DNA of 64,000 bases, from positions 91,887,833 to 91,951,832 of the forward strand of contig OX352761.1 of the NCBI GenBank assembly GCA_947095585.1. The letters are read 5' to 3'. The notes beneath the pieces are model-generated. The model saw nothing but the letters and a program-made list of their open reading frames with translations. It was not told the DNA's origin and did not search any database. The translations under genes and the position numbers were made by a program. Positions 1 through 12,489 of the stretch are shown here, piece after piece; positions within the stretch are counted from its first letter, which is position 1, and every line of letters starts with the position of its first letter. The stretch is from Nephrocerus scutellatus (Eukaryota; Arthropoda; Insecta; Diptera; Pipunculidae).

Positions 1-1060
1 TTTTGGGTTTTTTAAGTGCACAATGAAATATAATTTATTTATGGGATTTTCATTTTATTAAGAAAGGTTAATTACAATATATTATTTTCACAAGTAATTT
101 AATAAAGACACATTGGATTTAGACATTTTTTTTTATTTTCTCTGTATTATATTTTATATAGTAATTTACTCAAAGTTAACCTTTGTTTTTAAATTTGTTT
201 TCGTGACTCCATTTGCACACTGTACTACTCGTATCATTTGCTACCTTTCAAATTAAATTTTCTTAATTTTTTTTTTATTTACGAAAGTCTCAAATGCATA
301 CATATTAATAGTAATTTCGATGTGCACGCTTTTTGGTTAAACGATAACAAATACAAGTGTTTGTGTGTCCCAGATTGCGAAGAGCGTAAAAATCAAATTC
401 ATTGGTGGAAAAACGTTTGGTAAGAAACATATGTATATGTAAATTTGATAACATTGGTTAGAAATCGGATCTGATGGCGAGGTTTTTTGTGGAAAAGTTG
501 GTCCAGACCCCTGGATTATGGACTGATAGATCAAGTTGTGTGTGTATAAAACATCTATAATCCGCCGACATCTTTTTTATTGTTTTTGCTGCGGTAAACA
601 ATGAAAGTATCTAGTTTCATCAGACGTCAGGTGTATGTTGGATTGAATTTAAAACTTTTATGCTGGGGATGGGTAGAGAAATTCGACATATTAAGTATTA
701 AGAGCGTTACAAAAAATGCAATGCTGTCATAAATATAGAACGCCTGAAGGAGTTTCAACGAAACTTGGTACACATACACTGCGGTTCACTAGATTAGAAG
801 CAGGCCATTTTGAGAATTAAATAAAAATTATCTTTCTCCCGTTATATCGCAGTGAGAAAATAAATAAATTGAAACAGTGGTTCATGTTGAATGCAATGTT
901 GAATTCCAAAATTTAAAGAGAACGAGCTAACGATAGTTTAATGAAACTTTAACTGTATGAGTAAGAATGACATGTATTTAAATTGGTTCATAAGATTAGA
1001 ACAGTCAAACTACAATCGTGGCTTGTGAAGTGGTTCATTTTTTTTGTATAACAACTTAGT
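1..1060. other. gene-less AT-rich stretch
   Basis: No exon, RNA gene or recognisable transposon is visible. The short open frame at 238-423 is low-complexity and has no family features. Confidence 0.6.
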
Positions 1061-1069
1061 TTTGTAAAA

Positions 1070-1165
1070 AAACAACCCATAAAAATTTAAATTTTTCATG
1101 TAAATTCTCTAATATCCAAAAGTATACTGAATTCCACTATAAATGCTGAAATATAAAAGGTTTGC
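1070..1165 (+). repeat. 5' fragment of dispersed TTCTCTA-bounded element
   Basis: It starts with ACAACCCATAAAAATT and GTAAATTCTCTAAT. It continues into a segment (ATACTGAATTCCACTATAAA) that recurs at 49118-49137, so both are copies of one dispersed family. Only the left end is present here. Confidence 0.7.
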
Positions 1166-1185
1166 CTTTTTTTTTACAACTAAAA

Positions 1186-1800
1186 TCAGGGAAGCAGCTG
1201 GTGTTACTGCAAGTAAATCTACTGTACCTCGTAAGATTCATAGTGTCAAACACCTCAAGCGACTAAAGCTGAAGAAAGACACAACTTAATGGTTCGCGAA
1301 AGACTACATGTCCTGGGATATGGGACAAGGAGCTACTTTGAATAACTGCAAAAAGGTAGTCTTTTCTGACGAAAAATAGTTCAATTTAGATGGATAAGAT
1401 GGATATAACATTTACTTCCACGATCTAAGAAAAAAGGATCTCTTTTTAAACCACCATTATAGCACAGGAGGGGGCGTAATATGGTTTAAGCTGCAATATC
1501 TTATTATGGCCATCGACGTAGTGGTACAAAGCTCAAAAATTACAGAAAATAGCTACAAAGAGTTGTTTGCCAAAAGTACATTATCTCTTTGGACCACTTT
1601 CATGGAAATTTCAATACGCCAACGCTCCTGTACACACTGCTCGCAATGTTAAATCGTTGGTTGCCAATGAAAATGTTGAACTTTTACCATGACCACCATA
1701 TTAGACCATAACATTACCAATGCAGAATGTCCCCTAATAATTTGCGAAAAGATTCTTGGTTATATTCTAAGAAAAAAATTGTTCTACATTAATGTACTCT
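1186..1800 (+). pseudogene. Tc3-like (Tc1/mariner) transposase relic
   Basis: Translation with frame changes gives VVFSDEK, a shifted FHDLRKKDLF, GGGVIWF, and NAPVHTARN near the second catalytic Asp region. All are characteristic of Tc3-type DDE transposases. Stops interrupt the frame (for example directly after FSDEK) and the third catalytic residue is not recognisable, so the copy is dead. Terminal repeats were not identified. Confidence 0.75.
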
Positions 1801-1844
1801 AATGTTGACATCATTTATCAGCTATGAATAAAAGATGATTTTGT

Positions 1845-2440
1845 GTGGTTTTAGATAATTTTCCTTTTATGTGTGTACAGTTTACAGTGTACAGTTGTAA
1901 CAGGTGCTCAAAGTATCCTCCTTGGTTTTGTATGCATGTTGTAGATTTTTATCTTTATTATATTAAATATAAAAATAGTAAAACGTTATATTTGTTACGC
2001 ATTTCCTGGAGAAAATTGACCTCAATGTCAAAAGTTAGAATGTGCAAGCAAAATGGAACAGGCATTGAAAGTGGATATCTTAAGACTCAAATAAAATATT
2101 AACTTTCTTTAAAGTTACAAAACCTAGTATTTCTTCTAAAAATAAAGTCCTAAACGAAGTTTCTACCATTTTTTTCTAAGAATATACCTAAAAATCATTT
2201 CCCAAATTATTGTTGACGTATTAGGGACACCCTGTAGAAACTGTCTGTAGCTGGCTCACACGAAATGTGTAGGAAGGTGGGAAATAGTACCATTGTACAA
2301 TTTCATTAAAGATCGATTATGGAGGTTAAGTTGAAGAAAGGTGTTGGTTTAAGATAAACCTTTAATTTTTGCAAAAGCTGGTCGCTGATTCTTTTTCACA
2401 GTCAAAGGCTGAATTATAATGCACTTCCGACCCCACTGGC
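1845..2440. other. no recognisable gene
   Basis: An 85-codon open frame at 1845-2102 has no recognisable family features. The rest is AT-rich sequence with stops in all frames. Confidence 0.5.
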
Positions 2441-2452
2441 AGACAGATTATT

Positions 2453-2602
2453 GGGCGCGACAGATCGTTGCGTTCCAAGGCCTTGCTTCTCGTAATGGTT
2501 CGTGTTGTGCATGGGACCTACTATTTTAATGCCGTATCCGAAAGGCGAGTCAAAAACATTACCGTAACAAGTTATTACTCTCTAACGTTTGTCATTGTGC
2601 AT
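2453..2602 (-). repeat. tRNA-derived SINE, truncated 3' part
   Basis: It matches the tail and middle of the SINE at 38439-38735 (GGGCGCGACAGATCGTTGCG, then CCGTATCCGAAAGGCGA and AAGTTATTACTCTCTAACG). The tRNA-like head is missing and mariner sequence begins where it stops, suggesting one element interrupts the other. Confidence 0.8.
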
Positions 2603-2962
2603 TGGAAAGCAAATGGGCGTGTTTCTTCACGAAAACCAGGCATGTTGCTAATGTGGCTCTTGAAAATCAAATCAAGACAGTCAATTCAGCTTGGTATACG
2701 ACCATTTGTATTCCTGAGATTTTCAACAAATTGAGAGAAAACAACCCAAAACGGCGAATCATTTCATTTCAAACAAAAAAAAAACACGCTAAAAGATAAG
2801 ATGCGTGGACAACGATTTTTATCGCCTGAAGAAGCGGTTGAAGCGTTCAAAAACCATGTTTTGGAGCTATCATCTTCGGACTGGTAAAATTGTTTCGATA
2901 AATGGTTTGAGCGTATGCAAAAGTGTATAGATCTTAAAGGCGAATATTTTGAAAACCAATAA
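2600..2962 (+). pseudogene. mariner transposase relic with internal deletion
   Basis: One frame reads FFTKTRHVANVALENQIKTV and WYTTICIPEIF. After a deletion and frame change come MRGQRFLSPEEAVEAFKNH, KWFERMQKCIDLKGEYF and a TAA at 2960-2962. These are blocks of mariner-family transposases from before and after the catalytic centre. The DDD centre is deleted. Confidence 0.85.
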
Positions 2963-3136
2963 AGCAATTTTTGATGAAAAATTCATCAATAAGGAGAATG
3001 TATAACATTCATGTCATTCTAGCATTAATTGGCCTTTGTCTTAAGTTTAGAGAAAAGTTTAAGTTAAGACTGCTTAAATCAGTTACGGTACGCCAGAGTC
3101 GGTCATTAATTCTAACTGAAGCCAAGTGAGCTTTAC

Positions 3137-3265
3137 AGCACTTTCGATTTGCTGGGTACAGTGAAGATTTGGTGTCCCATTTCTACAGCGTTCTCTGGTT
3201 TTCGTCCAGAACGCTGTCGAAATGGGACACCAAACCTTCACTGTACCCAGCAAATCGAAAGCGCT
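3137..3265. repeat. 58-bp-arm palindrome (hairpin)
   Basis: Left arm 3137-3194 and right arm 3208-3265 are reverse complements with 3 mismatches in 58, separated by a 13-nt loop (3195-3207). Both strands are open across it, so they encode similar peptides (GTVKIWCPISTAF and GTVKVWCPISTAF). It could be a miniature foldback transposon, part of an inverted TE end, or the source of a long RNA hairpin. No target duplication was seen. Confidence 0.9.
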
Positions 3266-3499
3266 ATTAGCTCGAAAGGTTATTATGTGATATTTTATCT
3301 CATTTCTTTTTCGGCCAGTATTGACGATTTGAATCATCTTGGCAGATAAAATTTATAGCGAATAAGGAAGCAATTTGACGATCATTTTATACGATGAGAC
3401 AAATTACAAATTCAATTTTAAAACGCATAAACAAGCAATTAGAAAATTAATTTTCAAGCATTTTCCTCAAATCACAATTGTCAAGATGTTTATTTTTTG

Positions 3500-4185
3500 T
3501 TTGTTTATTATATACTAGCGGAAATACCCAGCATTGCCCGGCTGCCGCCACCACACTACTCCCACCCAACAGACCACCAAGATCCACCTCTCTCACCGCA
3601 AATATCACCGCTATTTATCAAATGCACGTTCTTAGAGTCAATCTCTTACAAACAATACACAAAACCCCCTTAATACCATCACTACACTAACAAACATCCA
3701 CCAACCGTCCCCACCACATCACAAAGTTTCAGATATATCGGATAAACGGTCTTTGAGTTATCCGCAAACAGACATACGGACAAATTTTCATTTTTAAATT
3801 CTTTATAATTACTTCGTGTGCCCGTGTTTGTCTGTCTGTTTGTTTGTCGTGGAATCTTGCGATTAATTTTTAACGCACTTCCCAAAGCCCGATTTTATTG
3901 ACATTTTGCACACATGTATATTTCCGGAGACAACACTTTCTATTAATATTTGGGGGTGCCCATATAAATTTTATTTAAAAATTTACCCGATTTTCTTTAA
4001 ATTTTATACACATGTGTATCTCCGATGGACAAATTTTTTGCAAAATTTGTTGGATTGATTGGGGCTTGAGACCCGAGTGGAGCCCATGTAAATTTTTTAA
4101 AAAATAGCCCGATTTTCTTCGAATTTTATACACATATGTATCTCCTATTAGAGAATGAAAAAAATTTTATGGGTTGTTTTTCTTA
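3500..4185 (-). repeat. dispersed 123-bp-repeat element, reverse copy
   Basis: The copy contains at least two monomers in reverse (the ACCCGATTTTCTT and TATACACATGTGTATCTCC blocks) and ends with TTAGAGAATG and TTTTATGGGTTGTTTTT. The outer side carries a CTAGCGGAAATACCCAGCAT motif seen in related form near 10970. Non-coding and degenerate. Confidence 0.7.
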
Positions 4186-4379
4186 TACATTATTGTATTG
4201 TATATTAATATTTTCCACAACAGTACTCTACTTTTACAATCGTAAATTTTAAGGTCTGAATGATCGGGCTAGTCCTTTCAAAGTAAGGTTGGCGAGGCCA
4301 GTAACCTTCCCCGTAAAAAAACTATTACGGAACCCCAAATCAGCATCGGCAATACTGGTCTACGACGACCACGGCAACG

Positions 4380-4720
4380 AAAACGGCTAAACAATTTAAG
4401 AATTTTCTCATGTACGCTCACCGTATAGAGCTCGAGTTGCATAGCAGCTAAAACGATCCAAATATAATGCTGACAACAACAATCCATGAGATGCGGTGGA
4501 CGGGGAAAGGTGTCTTAAAAAATCATAATATGACATATATGACAGCTGTCATGCAATGCATCTTGTGCTCGTGACCACCGTTAATAGGCTTTAAAGCAGT
4601 TAATGAAGGTCCAGGCACCCTTCGTGTACGGGGCAGATTAAAGAACATAAGCATCATAAACATTTACCCACCTACAGACAGTTCCCCAAATGATGAAAAG
4701 TCAAAGATTTATAACATGAA
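4380..4720 (+). pseudogene. LINE endonuclease relic
   Basis: Broken frames read MRWTGKGVLKNH and then FKAVNEG with NISINIYPPTDSSPND-like text. This matches the LINE endonuclease fragment at 54690-54945 (KAVNERLCTLRVRGKF, INVHAPTEDSPDDEK). Frameshifts and stops show it is dead. Confidence 0.7.
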
Positions 4721-4729
4721 AATTATTAG

Positions 4730-5370
4730 TGCTGTAAAACATTGTAATTAAGCTTTTTTATGTAAGCTGTGTTAATTAATTGAGGCTGAAAGTCAGTCTG
4801 CCTTTTGTCTTGCCATTCATTTTATGACCTTTCATTCAATAATTTTATTTTTCAGCTTAAGTTTTTATTTTAGACATATTAAAATACTTGTTAGCTGTGA
4901 TTCTATTTTATTTAAATAAAATTGGAATGTTAATTTTATTTTATAATTGCTAATACTTTCTTATTATTTTTTATCTGAATATGTACATTGAATGTGTAGA
5001 AATAATTAAAAAATATATTATGATTTATCTGAATAAAATACGTTACTTATTTTAAATATAAGCAATATGTTATCTTTAATTTGGTTAAAAAACGACACAG
5101 CATAATCAAATTACTCACACAATATGTAAAGCTTAGAAATTATAGAGATTTATTAATGGTTGGTTGTGTAAATAATCTTAGCTATTTTAGACTTTACCTA
5201 TTTTTAGAGTCTCTAACAAGTTTTAACTGTATTATAATATTTATATAGCTATATATTTAAATATTTAACAAGTGGTATATAGTTTGATATTTTCTAATGC
5301 ATTTTAATAGTGCCAACGAAGGAACAAAAATGCATTGTTTTTTATAATTTTTAACAGGTAATACACACTG
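4730..5370. other. AT-rich stretch, nothing recognised
   Basis: Very AT-rich with stops in all frames. No gene or repeat family was identified. Confidence 0.6.
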
Positions 5371-5379
5371 CAGCAACGT

Positions 5380-5990
5380 TGTTATCAACACAGCAGTGAC
5401 AAGCAGGAAACAATCCTCCGATGATTTAGCGAGACGACTGATTTAACCTTTACCATGCGGTTTTGTATTCTGTCTAGTATATGGAAGGCGGTTTCGGGTG
5501 CACCTGACGAGTCATGATATTTGAACTACTCCGGTTTGGAGCGAATGAACGCATAGTAGCCTGGTCTGAGAGGGATAAATCTTTTCAACCGTTGTAGGGA
5601 GTCTTAACATTTTGTAGCATTTTTTGGCATGTGAAACATGTTGTGCACTACAACTTGCGAGCTTTTCACAATATAAGTATCATTCATGGTGGTTTTTTTC
5701 TCTTTGACGCGAAATTCTAATTTTTCCATCCCCATTTTGTTATGCTGTAAAGGGTAGAATTTAATATTTAGAGAATATTATATGAAAACCTGAAAATGCA
5801 GTCGCCATTTGGCGGATTAGAAGTAGCAAAATCGATCAAAAAAGAGTTTCTGCAGACAAACCAGATCCCTGGGAATTTATTCATTCGGTAAATTTCCAAC
5901 TTGAAATTGTCCAAAATAAATTGAATTGATCGGCATGAATCTAGCTCATTGAAGCGGAGATACATCGATATTAAAAGCACACATTTTCAA
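5380..5990 (-). pseudogene. jockey-like LINE reverse-transcriptase relic
   Basis: Nucleotide blocks such as CGGTTTTGTATTCTGTCTAG (5458 on) and GTCCAAAATAAATTGAATTG (5909 on) correspond to the LINE at 22976-25830 (23429 on and 24006 on) in the same order. It is a second, more decayed copy of the same or a sister family, with deletions between blocks. Confidence 0.75.
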
Positions 5991-5999
5991 CAACAGCTA

Positions 6000-7900
6000 G
6001 TGGAAAATCCCAGAAGATCTCAATACGTTGAAATAGAAATATATTAACTTTGTTAGAAAATTTAGTTCCGAGTACAAAAAGATAAAATTTTGAAAGTAGC
6101 ATTTTTGACAATTTTACTGTCTCTTTTTCATACATATAGTAAAGGAGTATTATTTCTTACTCATGTGGAATGGGATTCAAATATGTACATTTATACGTAC
6201 AGGTATAAAGATTTGTTTAATAGTATTATATATAGTATTAAAAACTTTTGTTTGTTTTTTTCTTTGTTTGTTTAATAAGTATGAACGTTTGTGCGTTTAA
6301 TTATTTTTACTCATTTTCAATATTTAGGTACGATGTTGCAATATAAGTTTCATTAATTTTTTATTTAAAAGCTACCAAATACAATTTTTTCCAAAAATTT
6401 CCAAGAATTGTTTTTCTTTCTTAAATTTAATGTTGTTTATTAGAATGTAAATTTTTTCTATATATATTTTCCAATTTCTTTTCTTCTAATCTTCATCACT
6501 CATCACTTTTGCCAAATTGAGTCAAAACTTTAGCTTACACTTCTTTCTCTCGTATAAAAAGGTATTTTAAGTCTTACAAGTTATACAAATATCTTTTAAT
6601 TTAATTTTAGTTTTTCTTATTTAAAGGATAGCTTTTTTAATACAAATTGAAAATAATTTCATTTAACATATTTGTATGTAAAAAAATAATGCACGGCTTT
6701 AAGTTTTAGTATAAAAATTTTTTTCTCTCAAAAAGTTTTTTTAATTAGATATTTCTCTATCAAAAGATGTTAGTTATTAGTGTTATTCTTTTTATTTATT
6801 TTTTAAATATATTAAAAATGTGGTTGCTAAAGTTGTGGGAAAATATATTACCGATATATTTATATAATAAATAATGATTTAATGATATTAATGATCGATC
6901 TGCTTCCAAGGGAGCTTTCCTCAAAAGGCCTTTAATTTGCCTTTGAAAACTAAAAATGCGTTTTTTATTTTAAAAGATTAGAAATAATCACAAATATGTG
7001 TATGTATGTAATATGTATTTGTTGAAATTTGTAAATAACATTCCCTTATGTTTTCGCTATGTAAATAAGCTTAACAAACAAAATTATGCTTATTTTGTTT
7101 TAAATTTAATCAACATAATTAAACAAGCATTAAAAAAATGGTTTTTAATTCTTAACTTGTTAAAAAATACCAAACAAATTGTTTTTAACTTTAACATGTT
7201 AATCTGAGAAACGCCTGCTAAGTTCAAAAAATGTTTTTAAGCGTTACCACATTAAAACAAAATCTTTAGTATACTCTACAATTCTTCGGACAGTAACGTC
7301 TCCTTCTAAAAGTTGTTTGATTCGATATTTGAATATTATACTAAATTGGCTTTATCTCCAAATGATTATTAAAAAAGTTTTTTTTTTATATCACAAATAT
7401 TACTGTTATCAATTTGTGCAATGGTTAGTTAGCTACTAATTATTTAGAAAACATATGTTTTACAATTTTTTAGGTTATCGTAAGTCTGTGTGTAAAATAA
7501 ATATTAAAGTAAAAAATACATTGTATTTTAATTTTGCCGTGTTAATTGATCAAAAACAAAACACTTTCTTCAACACACATTGGCAACTACTGTGCAACAT
7601 AATGTGTCAAAATCGCCGCGTAAGTGTGAAGCTTTGTCCAAGTGTGTGCTATGCATGCCATGTATGCCTCACTTAGACTTACTATTCTGTAAAATTTTCG
7701 TGTCGCAATTGAGCTTTGAAAATTTGTTTGATCAATAAGATTCTGATAATTGAAGACAAAAACGTTTTTTAAACAAATTTTAGCTCGTAGCCAGACTCAA
7801 TGTCGACAGCAACTGAATCATCATTAATTTTGCCATCTTGCTGAGCTTTCTTCGACTTAGCTTTGTCCCTTGTTGAGAATCCCAATAAACTTATACCGCT
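6000..7900. other. AT-rich intergenic DNA downstream of Syt14
   Basis: No gene is seen. Open frames at 6090, 6998 and 7455 are AT-rich and low-complexity. The Syt14 3' UTR should lie in the upper part (below 7934), but its end cannot be placed. Confidence 0.5.
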
Positions 7901-7933
7901 TCCAAGTCGTGATGGAAGTCCTAGCTACTCGAA

Positions 7934-10505
7934 TCAAGAATCCACTAAGACATGCCACCGAGCAAGCAATTCACCTTTGGCCATTTCCCGCACGTCAACC
8001 CAATGTGCTACTTCCTCAGGTCCAGAAGAGTTTAGCCCAAGGCTAAACCAGCCGACCATTTCGTTTCGTTTCATATTGCGTTTAGCGTAAACCGATACCA
8101 TGAGTGTGACATCGTTAAGTTGGAAAAGTGCTACCTAAAAATATATAGCCAAGCCGCATTAAAAACTTTTTTTTCACTTAGTAGGGAAATAATTTATTCG
8201 GTAAACAAGTGCATTTTTTAGACCGGTAGAACTTAAAATTTAAAAATTACAACAAAGAAAACAGATTTCGAATTCAAAAGATCAATTTGTTGTATTGTAT
8301 TGAATGTTTTCGGGCATATGGCCACAGACGAAGGACATTCGTGCCCTCCAATTTTGAATCACTTTTTCGCGAATAATGTTGGCTTCCAAGACGCATAACC
8401 AGCATAAACCAGTTACTTTACCTAGCCCCACTGGAAATAATCTTACGATCTTGGATTCCAGTCGGTCTGTTACTGTATAGCACGTAGCGCCATCGTGTTT
8501 GAACCGCAACTCTTCAGGATTATTATCATTCATATTATCAAATTTGATAAAAACTCGTGGTGCCACTTTTTTTTAAATGTCAAATATTACAAAGTCTTCT
8601 TTCAAAAAAAAGCAAAAAATCGTAAAAAGCGTAATTTGATACAATCGCCGCAATTACCTGAAATACAAAAGTCTCCTTAAAGAGGGGATTTGGCTGACCG
8701 CGTCTTGTAGATGTTTTTGTTCTCGATATCTCTTGTCCGATACTACTAACTAGGCACAGCTTAACATATGTATCTGGTGCTTTGTTCAATGAAAGGCTTC
8801 TAAAATGGCTGCCCTTAACAACTTCAACTGTTAATCGGCCAGTCGTTCCATTGTAAGCTAATCCTAAAAGAAGCTCTGGTACTCCTCCATGTTGCATTGA
8901 AGTAGTGGAGCCGGCACTATCGGATCGGGCTAAACTAAGAAGATCACTCGATGATCCCACAATCTGAAAAAAAAAACATTTTTCAAATAATTGTACATTA
9001 ACGAATTGAAATGTCATTTTGCCAGACATACTGATGAAGTATTTCTTGGTTCTAACGGCAACCAAAGATTTGTTTCCAACTCCAAATCAATAGTTGCAAA
9101 GCTAACAACTGCTTCGCCAATTAAACGTTCTTTTCGCATTCTCTCGCAACCGTATAAACGTATTCGAAGTCCCATTGAATTGACTTCCTCTGGGTTAACC
9201 CGATGAAGAAGAAAACTTTCCATGAATTGTGGACTTGCACCAGATCGAATTTTAGTCTTATGTTTTTGTTTTTTATTTGGTAGCATCAAAATGCGAACCT
9301 AATGAAACGATAAATGGAGGCGATAAAAATTTAAGTATCACTGTATGTGATCAATTTACACACCTGCGTATGAGTCTGTTGGCCATTCTCTCGAGTCGGA
9401 ATACCCCTGGCTTGCAGCACATGTACTGTCATCTTACGCATTGGAGCATCATAGAGTAATGATATTTCGATGCTCCCGCTCTTGCCGTAACATTGATTTT
9501 GTAATGTAATATCATCGGATTTAAGTGATCTTAAATCACTTGTATCAAAAAGTGGTTCCTGTGACAATACAACAATGCACTAAAAGGATGTAAATAATAA
9601 CTTGAAATTTTAATGAATACAAAAATAGAGAAGCACACTATATATAGCCTTCTTACATCTTCGTTATTGTTGTTGATATTCAAATCAGGCAAATCGTCAA
9701 GACTATCTTGGCGTTGAGTTGGAGAAATTTTTTGATAGCGCGTCGTTGTGAAGCTTCCTGATGCCTTCGTGTCGGAACTACTGTCAATTCGTGTTTCCTT
9801 AATCGATGGAATACTACAATCTGGAGTCTTAAGTATAGGTCCTATTTGATTACGATCTTTTGACATAGTTAAAAACAAAAGAAGAATACGAGAAAATAAT
9901 TATACTCACGTATATACACTTATAGTACATATTATATTTTAAAGCTCACCATTCTTCTCCCCTGTCAATATACCAGTATTGCTTTCTACTGATGCTTCAA
10001 TAGAATCATTCGAACTGCATTCACTATGGGACGATGGTATTCCAACTTTACCTCTCTCCGCAACCGCAAGCGGATCTTTTGAGCAATCTCTTGGAGTTAC
10101 CGTTATATGCTGAAGATCGCTGTTAAAGTAAAAATTCTGCGAAAGTGGATTTAATTGATCGATCCCGTAGCTGTTAATTTGAACATTCGACGGAATACTG
10201 CGTGATTGCTGCAAACGTAATCTCCGTAGGATCTCCTCTTCAGAATCAGAGCTGGTGTTGTCGTATCGTCTTTTGTGCGCTTTAAAAAAAGATTCGTCAA
10301 TAAACACAAACAGATTGAAAGTTTTGGTGTTATTTAAACTTACAGATCTTTTGCACATATTTAGATGAAATGTGTTTTCCATTGCAACAAGCAAAAGCGT
10401 GCGTAGTATGAAAACACCATTTGCGGTTTATGTACAGAAAAAAAACAAGCATCAATGCAACAATTCCAAAAAGAGCGCCCAAAGCTGTTGTCACTTCGAA
10501 AGATC
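7934..10505 (-). CDS. Syt14: Synaptotagmin-14 orthologue, seven 3' coding exons (5' end missing)
   Basis: Exons, read on the minus strand: 10505-10344, 10279-9950, 9856-9657, 9558-9364, 9298-9032, 8963-8658, 8134-7934. All junctions are GT-AG, phases agree (1,1,0,0,0,0), and about 553 residues result, close to the SYT14 family's usual length. Exon 10505-10344 opens in phase 1 after an AG, so the true start lies in an upstream exon I could not find. It encodes one transmembrane helix (about residues 8-26) ending in LYINRKWCF, a family hallmark. A Ser/acidic linker (SSDSEEE) follows, then C2A (about 256-375) and C2B (about 411-553, PELLLGLAYN, RRGQPNPLFKETFVFQV, C-terminal LARWHVLVDS). Ca2+-ligand aspartates are mostly absent: C2A has YGCERMRKER where Syt1 has an Asp-rich loop. 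Ca2+-independent membrane trafficking is therefore expected, as known for Syt14/16. The last intron (8135-8657) holds a mariner relic. Exons and frames are seen directly; function comes from the family. Confidence 0.93.
8282..8530 (-). pseudogene. Tc1/mariner transposase relic in the last Syt14 intron
   Basis: The frame reads PEELRFKHDGATCYTVTDRL and later VIQNWRARM. The first matches the second-Asp block (FQQDGATCHTA) of the mariner at 63028-63966; the second resembles the C-terminal NWRARL block of such transposases. No catalytic core remains between them. It lies wholly inside the intron 8135-8657, so the coding exons are unaffected. Confidence 0.7.
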
Positions 10506-10519
10506 CTACATACAATATA

Positions 10520-10910
10520 ATACGTAGATTTTCAAATAAAATTGGATTTATAATTTACAGCAAATAATTAGCATTATCATGTTAAACTCGAAATGAATAC
10601 AGAATTACAATAGGGATCAAAAGATTTTCTTGTATTCAAATTCTAATTTTTGTATATAAATTTTAAAGAAAAAACACATTTATTTTTGAATTAAGCAAAC
10701 ATTCTCCATATTCTTAAATCGCGTGGTCTGTACGTGACAAAGGTCAAAAAAAATCATCGTACAACTCGTATTAACATGGCGGCAAATTCAAAACCGGCGC
10801 TCTTTTTAGGACACCCTGAATTTGAATCCTAAAATAAATCGCATTTACATTGCGTAGTACTGCATAACTAAAAATAAGTACTTTTATTGAGCATACTTTT
10901 AGGCTGTAAG
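10520..10910. other. upstream of the visible Syt14 exons, nothing recognised
   Basis: This is expected to be Syt14 intron sequence on the minus strand. No upstream coding exon could be recognised. Confidence 0.5.
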
Positions 10911-10917
10911 ACTTTAA

Positions 10918-11035
10918 GCCAGCCAGCCAGCCAGCCAGCCAGCCACAGGCACGCGAAGTTCATACATTGAACTAGCTGACCCAACAGACGTTGTCCTGTC
11001 CCACTTTAAATAAATTTGTTTGTGATCGTTTTGTG
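10918..11035 (+). repeat. CCAG-rich end of dispersed element
   Basis: (CCAG)n is followed by CACAGGCACGCGAAGTTCAT, the right-end signature of the dispersed family (compare 45310-45372, 49418-49476 and 51132-51190). A CTAGCTGACCCAACAGACGT motif is appended. Only the right end is present. Confidence 0.7.
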
Positions 11036-12480
11036 AACTTGTGAAAAGATATTTGAAATAAAATAATAATAATTAAAAATAATTTTGTTTTGCGATTTTG
11101 AGTCACAGTATTGATCACATTATTGTGTTACATTTTTAAATTTTGGGAACTAATTTCTCTACAGATTTGTATGAAATTCGGTATGGTCTTTTGGGGGTCA
11201 ATGAAAGTAGAGAAATGTTTTTTGGAGGCAAGACAATTCTGTTGTGTGGTTGTAATTGGAAATTTTTGCCAGTAATACCCCATGGATCGCGTGTAACCAA
11301 TATTGAGAATTGTATTACAACTTGGTTTAAATTTGTTACTTTTCACCGTGTTACTTTAATGCAAAACATGAGAGCTCTCCACCACAAAATTTAGTTTGAT
11401 CAGTTCTATAAATCTATTGGTATGCAAACTTTCTCTCAGTACGTACGGTGAAGATGTCATCGAAATTCCAACGCCTCTGTTGTCTGATCCTTCAAATATC
11501 ATAGAAGATGCAATGTACTTCAGATCGGGGCATTTATCTAATTACAATAAAGTATACATCAAAAATATTATTTAATAGGAAATTATTAGCCCTTAATTCC
11601 AAAAAACAAACTAAATTTCAGCATAATACGAGTATTATACGCAATATTTTCAATTTAATTTTCCTTAAGAGTGATCTGACATTATGTTGATGGTGATGTC
11701 CAGAGAGAGTTATTGAATATATGGTTAAGGTACTCATTAATGGGTATACCGTGCCGTGTTCGATAGACTTTATAGTAAATATAAACGAAATAAATACTTT
11801 TGATCCAAACCAAATGCTTTAAAGCTAACTTTTTTTGCCGTAACCAAATGAATTTTTGATATAATTTGCATCAATAGTGTGGAGATTGTAAAACAATATG
11901 AATATGAGTATGAAGACGGCATTGTAAATTGTTATTGAAACCTTTAAGCTTTACCTCTAATATGGGCTCGACTTTCGATCTCTGGCATTATTAAATTATC
12001 ATCAGTATTATGATGGTATACTGTATACCAGTATGTCGTATGTGAAAAATGGCGTTTTGAGATTTAATTGCCGTTGTTATGTTATATACAATACTAATTG
12101 TTAACTTCGGCGTTACCTTAAACACGCCGACCAGCACTCCCAAGACACCGTTTAGACCCACCAAAAGCTTAAATAACAGGCGTTGTCTGGCTGTCCCTCA
12201 CACCCTACTGAATCAACCAAACTGACCGCTCACCCACTGAAACTACCACACACCATTGAACCACACCACAACCACAACTATCCGCCACTGACTATTCTCA
12301 TATTCTTTGAATTTTTGAAGGATGACTTTGGAGTCAAAATGCCTATCAAAATGACTAGCTATTATTTTTCAAACTATGATTATAAACAGTACTTAAGTGT
12401 CGAAATCAAGAAAAGCAATATTAAAAACGTACTGAATGTTTTGACTCGTACTGAAAAAAAGGACCTAAAAGAAGTCAAAA
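11036..12480. other. gene-less stretch
   Basis: Open frames at 11143-11394 and 12183-12524 have no recognisable domain. CCACCA-rich sequence at 12120-12290 recalls the CT/CA-rich block near 3540-3670 and may be another dispersed-repeat fragment. Confidence 0.4.
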
Positions 12481-12489
12481 ACACAAATT

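Noticed and set aside
10506..10515. ATG at 10515 as the Syt14 start
   Set aside because: It lies upstream of a good acceptor (TGTATGTAG|GATC). The residues before SFEVTT would be intronic, and the exon opens in phase 1, so the start is in an earlier exon.
10918..10945. CRISPR-like or regulatory (CCAG)n array
   Set aside because: It is the simple-repeat tail of a dispersed element that recurs at several other sites with the same CACGCGAAGTT follow-on.
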